From Apostichopus japonicus (Eukaryota > Echinodermata > Holothuroidea > Aspidochirotida > Stichopodidae), in NCBI RefSeq assembly GCF_037975245.1, contig NC_092582.1:24652077-24716076 (forward strand): DNA of 64,000 nt, given 5' to 3'. Under the pieces are notes generated by a model, which was not told where the DNA came from, did no database searches, and worked only from the letters and a program-made list of their open reading frames with translations. The translations under genes were made by a program, and so were the position numbers. Below are positions 39,626 to 51,300 of this stretch, piece after piece. Numbering within the stretch: the stretch's first letter is position 1; each line of letters opens with the position of its first letter.

Positions 39626-40523
39626 CTGATCAAAGGTATGTAATATAAGACTAACCTATTCAAATTTGAGCAAGAAATTCAGAAGATATTACTTGATCGT
39701 TACGATAGGAGATGAATAAAGGGTGCCGGGATATTCATGATGGTACGGGAAAGTTAGTTTGTTTACCGCTCACAATTAATTAGTGTAAAAACAACATAGC
39801 CAATATAAAGCTAAATCATTCCTCTTTTCCTTGGCGGTGAAACTTGGGTATTCGTTCAGTTTGCATGATGTCTTTCATACAAACTGTTATAAGAGGGTTT
39901 ACTCTTTGTGTTTCTGTTTTTCAGTGGTCGGATTAATCGCATCAAGGCTAGATCAGGCAGGGTAAGTATACCTTAATCCAGATAATCACGAATGTCGTTA
40001 CCGGCTTATCGTTCATCAGCTATTCATCAAAATATGCAGGAATTCAACTGCCCTTTTGTTATTTAAATTAACATCTATGCTCCCATACGAAAAAGATAAA
40101 GACTGGTTTATCATATCTATCGATGTACTGTATAGACCTACGCGTACAAGCCTGTACGTGTACACTGTACGTGTGCTTTCAGTATATAGCCTTCATAAGC
40201 ATACGTTAACTTAACCACTATACCTTCAATGGGACTGGGGTTTAGAGTGGAACCAGTTGTTTGTTACACAGGGTCTATTTTGGGTGACCTTTCTTAAATA
40301 GTAACTTCATTTGCACACTTCGGAATGGATTATCTTCTCCACAGTACCAACAATATTTATGGACAAATGTTCCTTATCGCGGTTTCGAGTAGAGAAATAT
40401 TATATATATTCTCATTGGCAGATAATGCAACCGGAATAACTCGCGTTTATTCCACATGAGCAAGCTGCTAGAGAATTTAGTCTGGTATAAGTCAATGCGA
40501 CTAATTCCAACTCTTGTAACAAT

Positions 40524-40935
40524 ATGGAGCTTATTATTCTAAAAATTCGACATACCGGAGATTTCAGCAATATATTATGGTATCAGCAATATATTCAGCA
40601 ATATATTATGGAGCTTATTATTCTAAAAATTCGACATACCGGAGATTTCAGCAATATATTATGGTCTCAATTTCCGATGCCCACATTAAAGTAATTCGGA
40701 AGTAAATACAGGACTTGCGTACGTTCTCGGAGGCTAATTGGATCCGTAAAGAAATTAAAAACAGGATTTTCGGAACTAAATTCAGGATTTTCGGAACTAA
40801 ATACACAATTTTTGTAACGATAATTACAATTTTTGGAACTAAATTCAGGATATCGGAACCAAATTCAGGATTTTCGGAACCAAATTTATGATTTTCGGAA
40901 CGAAATTAAGGATTTTTGGAACTTAATACGTGATT
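40524..40935. repeat. 85-bp duplication and adjacent ~21-bp minisatellite
   Basis: 'atggagcttattattctaa' and the following block down to 'cagcaatatattatgg' occur twice (from 40524 and 40609). From about 40750 a second repeat follows, with about nine units of the type aggattttcggaactaaatt, some diverged to ggatttttgg. Confidence 0.85.
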
Positions 40936-40973
40936 TGCTTGCGTTCTCAGAGTGATTGAACTCATAACGAAAC

Positions 40974-41071
40974 CTGTGTAGATCAATGAACTGCTTAGGG
41001 CAACCCTCTGCCCGGATCAGGAGGCTCTCTGCCAATACGCCGTACCGAACCAAACAATCAAACGGCGCCAT
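40974..41071 (-). CDS. Candidate first coding exon, unknown protein
   Basis: ATG in a good context (caaaATGG) starts an open stretch MAPFDCLVRYGVLAESLLIR..., ending QFIDLH and a phase-2 donor CACAG|gtttcg. No partner exon with matching phase was found downstream on the minus strand, and no family is recognised. A plus-strand donor (CCGTG|gtaagt, about 41190) lies close by, so this spot could be a bidirectional promoter region. Confidence 0.25.
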
Positions 41072-41734
41072 TTTGAATTCCTTTGCTCTGGATACTTTCA
41101 AGGGATATCTTGATTTCCAATCTAAGTTGTGTTAGAGTTTATTTTTCCATCGTGGTGATTGACTGATCTTTTACTTCGCCGGTCCGTGGTAAGTACCTAG
41201 GGACAGTAAGGGGACCAAGGGGAAGGAAGGGAACAGATGAAGAAGAAAAACCGTGAGTACACTTTGTCTATACTAAATGTTCCTGATCGTCTCACTAACA
41301 CTGGAAGAAGTCGCACTCAAACAATTTTATTGATGTACATTGAGACCCAATTTGAGACCCATTTAAACCATTTATTCAACAGACACGAAACAAAGCGTAA
41401 TGAATTACAAATCCAAACGCAATTATTAATAATTATTTGTCATTCCAAACTAACTACGCATAGTCAATTTATTCTATAGATAAAACAAAGTGCACTTAAA
41501 ACTCGTACTTATTTAAACAATTTTTAAGTATCTAATTACAATGGGAAATGAAACAAATTTAATCCTTACCAAAGTTGCTTAATTTCTTAATTCCAATCTC
41601 ATGACAAATTCCCAAACCTTATCTCGCGGATAAGTGGATCAACTCTAACCAGCGATTAAAAGAAATATGAAATTATTCTCCTTAAAGAGAGATTTTTTTT
41701 TAGAGCATGCCTCTATACATTCTCTCCACGTTCT

Positions 41735-41833
41735 TCAAAATTGAAGATCACGAAAGTATCCATTATTTCTTTTGCCTCGTAGCTCACTTGTATCTTCATC
41801 GATGATGGCGAAAAGTACAAATGTAGGATTTTG
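41735..41833 (-). pseudogene. MIF-like terminal exon fragment
   Basis: After an acceptor (ttgttgtacag) one frame reads QNPTFVLFAIIDEDTSELRG and stops at 41735. Its F-V-L...D....RG layout resembles exon 3 of the plus-strand MIF-like gene (LFVLMHEHDAKHVGIRG). The overlapping next frame is also open and contains DTFVIFNFEERGENV, again exon-3-like, so the true frame is unclear. The phase differs from the two assembled MIF genes and no exon 2 was found upstream, so it is probably an orphan fragment. Confidence 0.3.
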
Positions 41834-42228
41834 CTGTACAACAATTTTCAATTTTGTTTTTACAGCAAGCGCACGTTTGTAAAGATTTTTTTGGGTAAAC
41901 ATTTTTATGAAGCTGAAGGTGCTACCATGACATTACAGTTGCATTTATAGTTCAGTAAAATATTGTTTTCATATCTCATTCATTGAAAGACCTAGTTTTC
42001 AGCAAAACAGTATATAATTTTGCTTTCATGAAAGTATGTCGCTGGAGTACAAGTGTTTCACCCAATTATCCACACCGTGCCTCGTTAGAAGAAAAAAATC
42101 TCAAAGAAATGTTCTAGACATCAGCTCGTTTGGTTTTACTATTCCAACCACAAATATTACCTTAGCATTCCACCACACCTTATCTTCCATTCCCGAAAAA
42201 GTATGACTGCAATATAAATTTTGCACTT

Positions 42229-42495
42229 GTGCAATATAATTTTGCACTTGTGCAAAATAATTGCGAACGGAAGACCACGAAAAGGGATAATACAACCAGT
42301 GTATTTATATGTACAAACGCACTACTGAACGGCAGTTCCATACCTGCCGAGGTCGATTCCATTCTCGATGATGTTTTGACGGTATCGCCAAAGAAAGACC
42401 ATACCGAGGCATTCTGGAACCGGTTACAACAGCTACAACCGACCCTGAAAATAAAACCGTGTCAAGTTAAATTTGCTATCGGCACTTTTCGGTGA
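42229..42495 (+). CDS. Open coding-like fragment, not recognised
   Basis: An 88-codon open frame whose second half (GSSIPAEVDSILDDVLTVSP..., AFWNRLQQLQPTLKIK, ending AIGTFR) has balanced, protein-like composition unlike its AT-rich surroundings. The first part overlaps a 21-bp duplication (ttttgcacttgtgcaa twice), so the true start is unclear. It could be the last exon of a gene or a transposon remnant. It lies just left of the satellite block. Confidence 0.3.
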   Translation: MQYNFALVQNNCERKTTKRDNTTSVFICTNALLNGSSIPAEVDSILDDVLTVSPKKDHTEAFWNRLQQLQPTLKIKPCQVKFAIGTFR

Positions 42496-42606
42496 TGTCA
42501 GTATACAGTATGCTATCCAATTATCACGACATTGTTTTAGGCTTGTCACAAGTTGTTTGTATTTATGTAAAAAATAAATAAGGCTTATTAATGCTCTATT
42601 GTTGTA

Positions 42607-44301
42607 GTGTATATATTGGTTGATACAACTGTTTTGTCAGTGTTGTAGGCCACATATATTCATGGATATATATGTTATGTTAGTGTTGGAGGCCACAGAT
42701 ATTCATACATACATCTATTGTGTTAGTCTTGCAGGCCACATATATTCATAGATACAGCTGTTATGTTGGTGTTGTAGGCTACAGACATTCATAGATACAG
42801 CTGTTACGTTAAATATATTCATAGATAGGGATCTACATCTATGATATGTTAGTATTGTAGGCCACATATATTCATAGATACATCTATTATATTGGTGTTG
42901 TTGGCCACTTATTTTAATAGATATATCTATAATGTTAGGGTTGCATGCCACATATATTCATAGATACAGCTGTTATGTTAGTATTGTAGGCCACATATAT
43001 TCATAGATACATATATTATGTTAGTATTGAAGGCCAAAGATATTCATAGATACATCTATTATGTTATTGTTGCAGGCCACATTTATTCATAGATACATAT
43101 GTTATGTTAGTGTTGCAGGCCACATATATTCATAGATACAGCTGTCATATTGGTGTTGTAGGCCACCGACATTTATAGATATAGCTGGTGTGTTGAACAT
43201 ATTCATAGATAGGGATCTACATCTATTATATGTTAGTATTGTTGGCCACATATATTCATAGATACATCTATGATATTAGTGCTATAGGCCACTTATTTTA
43301 ATAGACATATCTATAATGTTAGGGTTGCATGCAACATATATTCATAGATACATCTATTATATTAGTGCTATAGGCCACATATATTCATAGATACATCTAT
43401 TATGTTAGTGTTGCAGGCCACATATATTCATAGATACATATGTTATGTTAGTGTTGCAGGCCACATATATTCATAGATACAGCTGTCATGTTGGTGTTGT
43501 AGGCCACCGACATTTATAGATATAGCTGGTGTGTTAAACATATTCATAGATAGGGATCTACATTTATTATATGTTAGTATTGTTGGCCACATATATTCAT
43601 AGATACATCTATGATATTAGTGCTATAGGCCACTTATTTTAATAGACATATCTATAATGTTAGGGTTGCATGCAACATATATTCATAGATACAGCTGTTT
43701 TGTTAGTGTTGTAGGCCACATATATTCATAGATACAGCTGTTTGTTAGTGTTGTAGGCCACATATATTCATAGATACAGCTGATATATTGGTGTTGTAGG
43801 CCACATATATTCATAGATACATATATTATATTAGTGTTGGAGGCCACAGATATTCATAGATACAGCTGTTATGTTAATATATTCATAGATAGGGATCTAC
43901 ATCTATTATATGTTAGTATTGTTGGCCACATATATTCATAGATACATCTATTATATTGGTGTTGTAGGCCACTTATATTCATAGATACAGCTGATATATT
44001 GGTGTTGTAGGCTACATATATTCATAGATACATATGTTATGTTAGTGTTGGAGGCCACAGATATTCATAGATACATCTATTATGTTAGTCTTGCAGGCCA
44101 CATATATCCATAGATACAGCTGTTATGTTGGTGTTGTAGGCCACAGACATTCATAGATACAGCTGTTATGTTAATATATTCATAGATAGGGATCTACATC
44201 TATCATATGTTAGTATTGTTGGCCACATATATCATAGATACATCTATTATGTTAGTGTTGTAGGCCACTTATTTTAATAGATATATCTATAATGTTAGGG
44301 T
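42607..44301. repeat. 43-bp satellite, subfamily A
   Basis: About 39 units of the form ggccacatatattcatagat followed by acatctattatgttagtgttgta. Variants such as 'gatagggatctacatctat' recur about every 350 bp (42825, 43203, 43545, 43885 and 44185), showing higher-order organisation. It borders subfamily B directly. Confidence 0.95.
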
Positions 44302-47300
44302 ATTTGTAAGTATTCTAAGCCACAGATATTCATAGATTAATCTTATTCTTATATCTAAGCCACAGATATTCATAGTTTAATTCTATTCGTTAGTATTCTA
44401 AGCCAGAGATATACATAGATTAATCCTATTCTTTCGTATTCTAAGCCTTATATATTCATAGATTACTCCTTTTCATAAATATTCTAAGCCACAGATATTC
44501 ATAGTTTAATTCTATTCGTAAGTATCCAAAGCCATAGATATAGAAAGATTTATCCTTTCGTTAGTATTCTAAGCCACAGATATTCATAGTTTAATCCAAT
44601 CTAAGCCACAAATATTCATAGATTAACCCTATTCGTAAGTATTCTAAGCCACAAATTTTTATAGTTTAATCCTATTCATAAGAATCCTAAGCCACATTTA
44701 TTCATAGAATAATCCTATTAGTAAGTATTCTAAGCCAGAGATATGTATAGACTAATCCTATTTGTTAGTATTCTAAGACACAGATATTCATAGTTTAATC
44801 CCAAGCCACAAATATACATAGCTTAATCCTATCCGTAAGTATTCTAAGTCACAGATATTCATAGTTTAATCTTATTCTTAAGTATTCTAAGCCACAAATA
44901 TTCATAGATAACCCTATTCGTCATTATTCTAAGCCACAAAAATTGATAGTTTAATCCTATTCATAAGTATTCTAAGCCACATATATCCATAGCCTGATCC
45001 TATTCGTCAGTATTCTAAGCCACAGATATTCATAAGTTATTCCTAATACTCTAAGCCACAAACATTCATTGACTTACCCTATTCGTTAGTATTCTAGCCC
45101 ACAAATATTCACAGTTTAATCTAATTCTTAAGTATTCAAAGCCATAGATATTCATCGATTACTACTATTTAAGTATTCAAAGCCACAGAATTACATAGAT
45201 TTATCATATTCGTTAGTATACTAAGCCACCAATATTTGTGGTTTAATCCTATTCGTAAGAATTCTATGCCACAGATATTCATAGATTTATCATATTTGTA
45301 AGAATTCTAAGCCCGAGATATGTATAGATTAATCCTTTTCGTTAGTATTCTAAGCCACAGATACTCATAGTTTAAAACTATTCGTAAATATACTAAGACA
45401 CAGATATTCAAAGTAAAAAATTATTCGTAAGTATTCTAAGACACATATATTCATAGTTTAATCCTAAGCCACATATATCCATAGCTTAATCCTATTCGTA
45501 ATTATTTTCAGCCACAGACATTCATAGATTAATCCAAATCGTAAGAAGCCTTAGCCACACATATGCATAGATAGACCCTATTTGTTAGTATTCTAAGCAA
45601 CAAATATTCATAGTTTAATCCTAAGCCATAGATATCCATAGCTTAATCCTTTTCGTAAGTATTTTCAGCCACAGACATTCATAGATTAATCCTAATCATA
45701 AGTAACGTAAGCCACAATTATGCATAGATAAACCCTATTTGTTAGTATTCTAAGCCATAAATATTCATAGTTGAATTTGATTCGTAAGTATTCTAAGCCA
45801 CAGATATTCAAAGATTAATCCTATTCTTTAGTATTCTAAGACACATATATTCCTATTTCAATCCTAAGCCACAGATATCCATAGCTTAATCCTTTTCGTA
45901 AGTATTTTCAGCAACAGATATTCATAGATTAATCCTAATCTTAAGTAACCTTAGCCACAATATGCATATATAAACCCTATTTGTTAGTATTCTAAGCCAC
46001 AAATATTCATATTTAATTCGATTTGTATGTATTCTAAGCCACAGATATTCATAGATTACTCCTTTTCATAATTACTCTCAGCCACAGGTATTCATATTCT
46101 ATTCGTAATTATTTAAAGCCATAGATATTCATAGAATTATCTTATTCATTCATATTCAAAGCCAGAGATGTACATAGATTAATCCTATTCGTTAGTATTC
46201 TAAGCCACAGATATTCATAGTTCAATACTATTTGTAAGTAATCTAAGCCACAGATATTCATAGTTTAGTCCAATCTAAGCCACAAATATTCATAGATTAA
46301 CCCTATTCGTAAGTATTGTAAGCCACAAATATTTATAGTTTTATCCTATTCATAAGGATTCTAAGCCACAGATATTCATAGAATAATCCTATTATTAAGT
46401 ATTCAAAGACAGAGATATACATAGTTTAATCCTATTCATAAGAATTCTAAGCCACAGATATTCAAAGTTTATCTTATTCTTAAGCACTCGAAGCTACACA
46501 TATCCATAGATTAATCCTATTCGTAAGTATTCCGAGCCACATATATTCATAGTTTAATACTGTTTGTCATAAATATTCAAAGCCAAAGATATACATAGAT
46601 TAATCCTATTCGTTAGTATTCTTAGCCACATATATTCATAGTTTATGACTATTTGTTAGTTATCTAAGCCACAAATGTTCATAGTTTAATCCTATTCATA
46701 AGAATTCTAAGCAACAAATATTCATAGTTTAAACCTATTCTTAAGTATTCTAAGACACAGATATTCATAGCTTAAGTCTAACCATAGGTATTCTAAGACA
46801 CAGATATTCTTAGAATAATCCTATTCATAAATATTCAAAGCCAAATATATACATAGATTAATCCTATTTGTTACTATTCTTAGCCACATATATCCATAGA
46901 TTAATTCTACTCGTTAGAAGTCTGAGCCACAGATATTCATAGTTCAATACTATTTGTCAGTAATCTAAGCCACAAATATTCATAGTTTATTCTTATTCTT
47001 AAGTATTCAAAGCCACATATATTCATAGATTACTCCTTTCATAAGTATTTTAAGCCACAGATATTCTTAGAATTATCCTATTCATAAATATTCAAAGCCA
47101 AAGATATACAGAGATTAATCCCATTCGTTAGTATTCTAAGCCACAAATATTCATAGTTTAATCTCATTCTCAAGTATCCTAAGCCACATATATCTATAGC
47201 TTGATCCTATTCGTCAGTATTCTAAGCCACAGATATCATAGTTCAATCCTATTCATAAGAGTTTTAAGCAACAGATATTCATAGCTTAAGTCTATTCATA

Positions 47301-48340
47301 ATTATTCTAAGCCACAGATATTCTTAGAATTATCCTATTCATAAATATTCAAAGCCAAAGATATACAAAGAATTATTCTATTCGTTAGTATTCCAATGCC
47401 ACAGATATTCATAGTTTAATACTATTTGTAAGTAATCTAAGCCACAAATATTCATAGTTGAATCTTATTTACAATTATTCTTAGCCACAAATATTCATAG
47501 ATTACTCCTTTTTATAAGTAGTCTAAGCCACAGATATTCTTAAAAATTATCCTATTCATAAATATTCAAAGCCAAGGATATACATAGATTAATCCTATTC
47601 GTTAGTATTATAAGCCACAGATATTCATAGTTTAATACTTTTTGTAAGTAATCTAAGCCACAAATATTCATAGTTTATTATTATTCTTTAGTATTCTAAG
47701 CCACATATACCGGTATTCATAGATCACTCCTTTTCATAAGTATCTTAAGCCACAGATATCCTTAGAATTATCCTATTCATAAATATTCAAAGTCAAAGAT
47801 ATACATTGATTAATCCCATTCGTCAGTATTCTAAGCCACAGATATCCATAGATTAATCCTATTCGTTAGTATTCTAAGCCACAGATATTCATAGTTCAAT
47901 AATATTTGTCAGTAATCTAAGATACAAATATTCATAGTTTAATCTTATTCTCAAGTATCCTAAACCACAGATATCCATAGATTAATTCCACTCGTTAGTA
48001 GTCTGAGCCACAGATATTCATAGTTTAATACTATTTGTAAGTAATGTAAGTCACAAATGTTCATAGTTTAATGTTATTCTTTAGTATTCTAAGCTACATA
48101 TATTCATAGATCACTCCTTTTCATAAGTATCTTAAGCCACAGATATTCTTAGAATTATCCTATTCATAAATATTCAAAGTCAAAGATATACATAGATTAA
48201 TCCTATACGTGAGTATTCTAAGCAACATATATTCATATTTTAAACCTATTCGTAAGTATTCTAAGCCAAAGATATTCATAGCTAAATACTATTCATAAGT
48301 ATTCCAATCCACATATAACCATAGATTTATACTATTCATA
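44302..48340. repeat. 43-bp satellite, subfamily B
   Basis: About 94 units of the form aagccacagatattcatag followed by attaatcctattcgtaagtattct. It shares GCCACA-ATATTCATAG and the 43-bp period with subfamily A and differs in the linker, so both derive from one ancestral unit. Units here are more diverged from one another, with frequent deletions. Confidence 0.95.
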
Positions 48341-51300
48341 TGATTGTCTGTGTGTCTGGTTATCTACTAGCCTTGTTTTCTGTGTGTCTGGTTGTCTTCG
48401 TGTCTGGTTGTCTGTGGGTCTGGTTATCTGTTTTTCTGCGTGTCTGGTTGTCTGCGTGTATGGCTGTCTGCGTGTCTGATTGTCTGCCTGTCTGGTTGTC
48501 TGCGTGTCTGGTTGTCTGATTGTCTGCGTGTCTGGTTGTCTGCGTGTCTGGTTGTCTGCGTGTCTGGTTGTCTGCGTGTCTGGTTGCGTGTTTGTCTGCG
48601 TGTCTGGTTGTCTCTGTGTCTGGTTGTCTGCGTGTTTGATTGTCTGCGTGCCTGGTTGTCTGGAGTCTGTGTGCCTGGTTGTCTTCGTGTCTGGTTGTCT
48701 GTGTGTCTGGTTGTCTGCGTGTCTGACAGTATTCGTGTCTAGTTGTCTGCGTGTCTGCGTGTCTGGATGTCTGTGTTTCTGATTGTCTGTGTGTCTGATT
48801 GTCTGCGTGTATACGTGTCTTGTTGCCTGCGTGTCTTGTCTGCGTATCTGCTTGTCTGATTATATGCGTGTCTGATTGTCTGCGTGTCTGATTATCTGTG
48901 TGTCTGATTATCTGCGTGTTTGATTGTCAGCGGGTTTGATTGTCTGCTTGTCAGCTTGCGTGTCTCATTGTGTGATTGTCTGCGTGTCTGATTGTCTGCG
49001 TTTCTGGTTGTCTGCGTGTTTGGGTGTCTGTGTGTAACATTGTCTGCGTGTCGTATTGTTTGCGTGTCTTGTTGTCTACGTGTCTGAATGTCTGCATTTC
49101 TGATTGTTGCCGTGTCTGATTTTCGGCGTGTCTTTTTGTCTGCTTGTCTGATTGTCTACGTGTTTAAATGTTTGCGTGTCTGATTGTCTTCGTGTCTTAT
49201 TTTCTGATTGTTTGCGTGTCTGATTGTCTGTTTGTCTGCGTCGCTGGTTGTCTGCGTTTCAGGTTGTCTGCATGTTTGGTTGTCTGCGTGTCTTATTGTC
49301 TGCGTGTCTTATTGATTACGTGTCTTGTTGTCTGTGTGTCTGATTGTCTGTGTGTCTGATTGTCTGCGTGTCTGATTGTCTGCGTGTCTTATTGTCTACG
49401 TGTTTTGTTGTCTGTGTGTCTCATTGTCTGCTTGTCTGATTGTGTGCGTGTTTGATTATCTGCGTGTCTGATTTTCTGCGTGTCTGATTTTTTATTGTCT
49501 GCTTATCAGCTTGTCTAATTGTCTTATTGTCTGCTTGTCTGATTCTCTGATTGTCAGTGTGTTCGATTGTCTGGTTGTCTGCGTGTCTGCTTGTCTGATT
49601 GTGTGCGAATCTGATTTTCTGCTTGTCTGATAATCTGCGTGTTTGATTGTGTGCGTGTCTGATTTTTTATTGTCTGCATATCAGCTTGACTGATTGTCTT
49701 ATTCTCTGCTTGTCAGAGTATTTGATTGTCTGGTTGTCTGGCCGTCTGGTTGTTTGCGTGTCTGGTTGTCTGCGTGTCTGGGTGTCTGCGTGTCTGGTTG
49801 TCTGCCTGTCTGATTATATTCGTGCCAGGTTGTCTGCGTGTCTGGTTGTATGATTGTCTGTTTGTCTGCGTGTCTGTTTGTCCGCTTGTCTGGTTGTCTG
49901 ATTCTCTGGTTGTGTGATTGTTCGATTGTCTGCATGTTTGGTTGTCTGTGTGTCTTATTGTCTGCGCGTTTTATTGATTGCGTGTCTTGTTGTCAACGTG
50001 TCTGAATGTTTGCATTTCTGATTGTCGCCGTGTCTCATTGTCGACGTGTCTTATTGTGTGTGTCTGATTGTATGCTTGTCTGATGGTCTACGTGTCTGAA
50101 TGTCTGCGTGTCTGATTGTCTACGTGTCTTATTGTCTGTGTGTCTGATTGTCTGCGTGTCCTGTTGTTTGCGTGTTTTGTTGTCTGTTTGTCTACTTGTA
50201 TGATTGTGTGCGTGTCTGATCTGGTATCTGGTTATCTGCGTGTTTGATTGTCTGCGTGTCTGATTTTTGATTGTCTGCTTATTAGCTTGTCTGATTGTCT
50301 TATTGTCTGCTTGTCTGATTCTCTGATTGTCGGCGTGTTTGATTGTCTGGTTGTCTGTTTGTTTGCGTGTCTGGTTGTCTGTTAGTCTTGTTATCTGATT
50401 GTCTGGTTTCTGTAGCCTGCTTTTCTGCGGGTCGGTTGTCTGCGTGTCTCTAATTGTCTGCGTGTCTGATTGTATGCGTGTCTGATGGTCTGTGTGTCTG
50501 ATTGTCTGCGTGTCTGATTATCTGTTTGTCTGCGTGTCTGGTTGTCTGCGTGTCTGGTTGTCTGATTGTCTGTTTGTCTGCGTGTCTGGTTGTCTGCGTG
50601 TCTGATTGAGTTCGTGTCTTATTGTCTGCGTGTCTGATTGTCTGTATGTTTGATTGTCTGCGCTTCTGATTTTCTGCCAGTCTGTTTGTCTGCGTGTCTG
50701 GTTGTCTGATTGTCTGCGTCTCGAATGGTCTGCGTGTCTGATTATCTGCATATATGACTGTATGCCTGTCTGATTGTCTGCGTGTCTGGTTGTTTGTTTG
50801 TGTGCGTTTCTGATTGTGTGCGTGCGTCATTGTCTTCGTGTCTGATTGTCTGCGTGTATGGTTGTCTGATTGTCTGCATATATGTTTGTATGCCTGTCTG
50901 GTTGTCTGCGTGTTTCATTGTCTGAGTATGTGCGTGTCTGATTGTGTGTGTGTCTGATTGTCTGCGTGTCTGATTGTCTGCGTGTGTCAGATTGTATGCG
51001 TGTCTGGTTGTCTGGTTTTCTGATTGTCTGGCTGTCTGATTGCCTACATATATGATTGTCTGATTGTCTGCGTGTCTCGTTGTCTGCATGTCTGATTGTG
51101 TTCGTGTCTGATTGTCTGCGTCTCGGATGGTCTGCGTGTCTGCTTGTCTGCATGTCTGCTTGTCAGCTTGTCAGCTTGTCAGCTTGACTGCGTGTCTTGT
51201 TTGATTGACTGCATGCCTGATGTTCTGATTGTCTGCATATCCGATTGTCTGCGTGCCATTATTGTCTGCGTGTCTGATTGTCTGCGTGTGTGGTTGTCTG

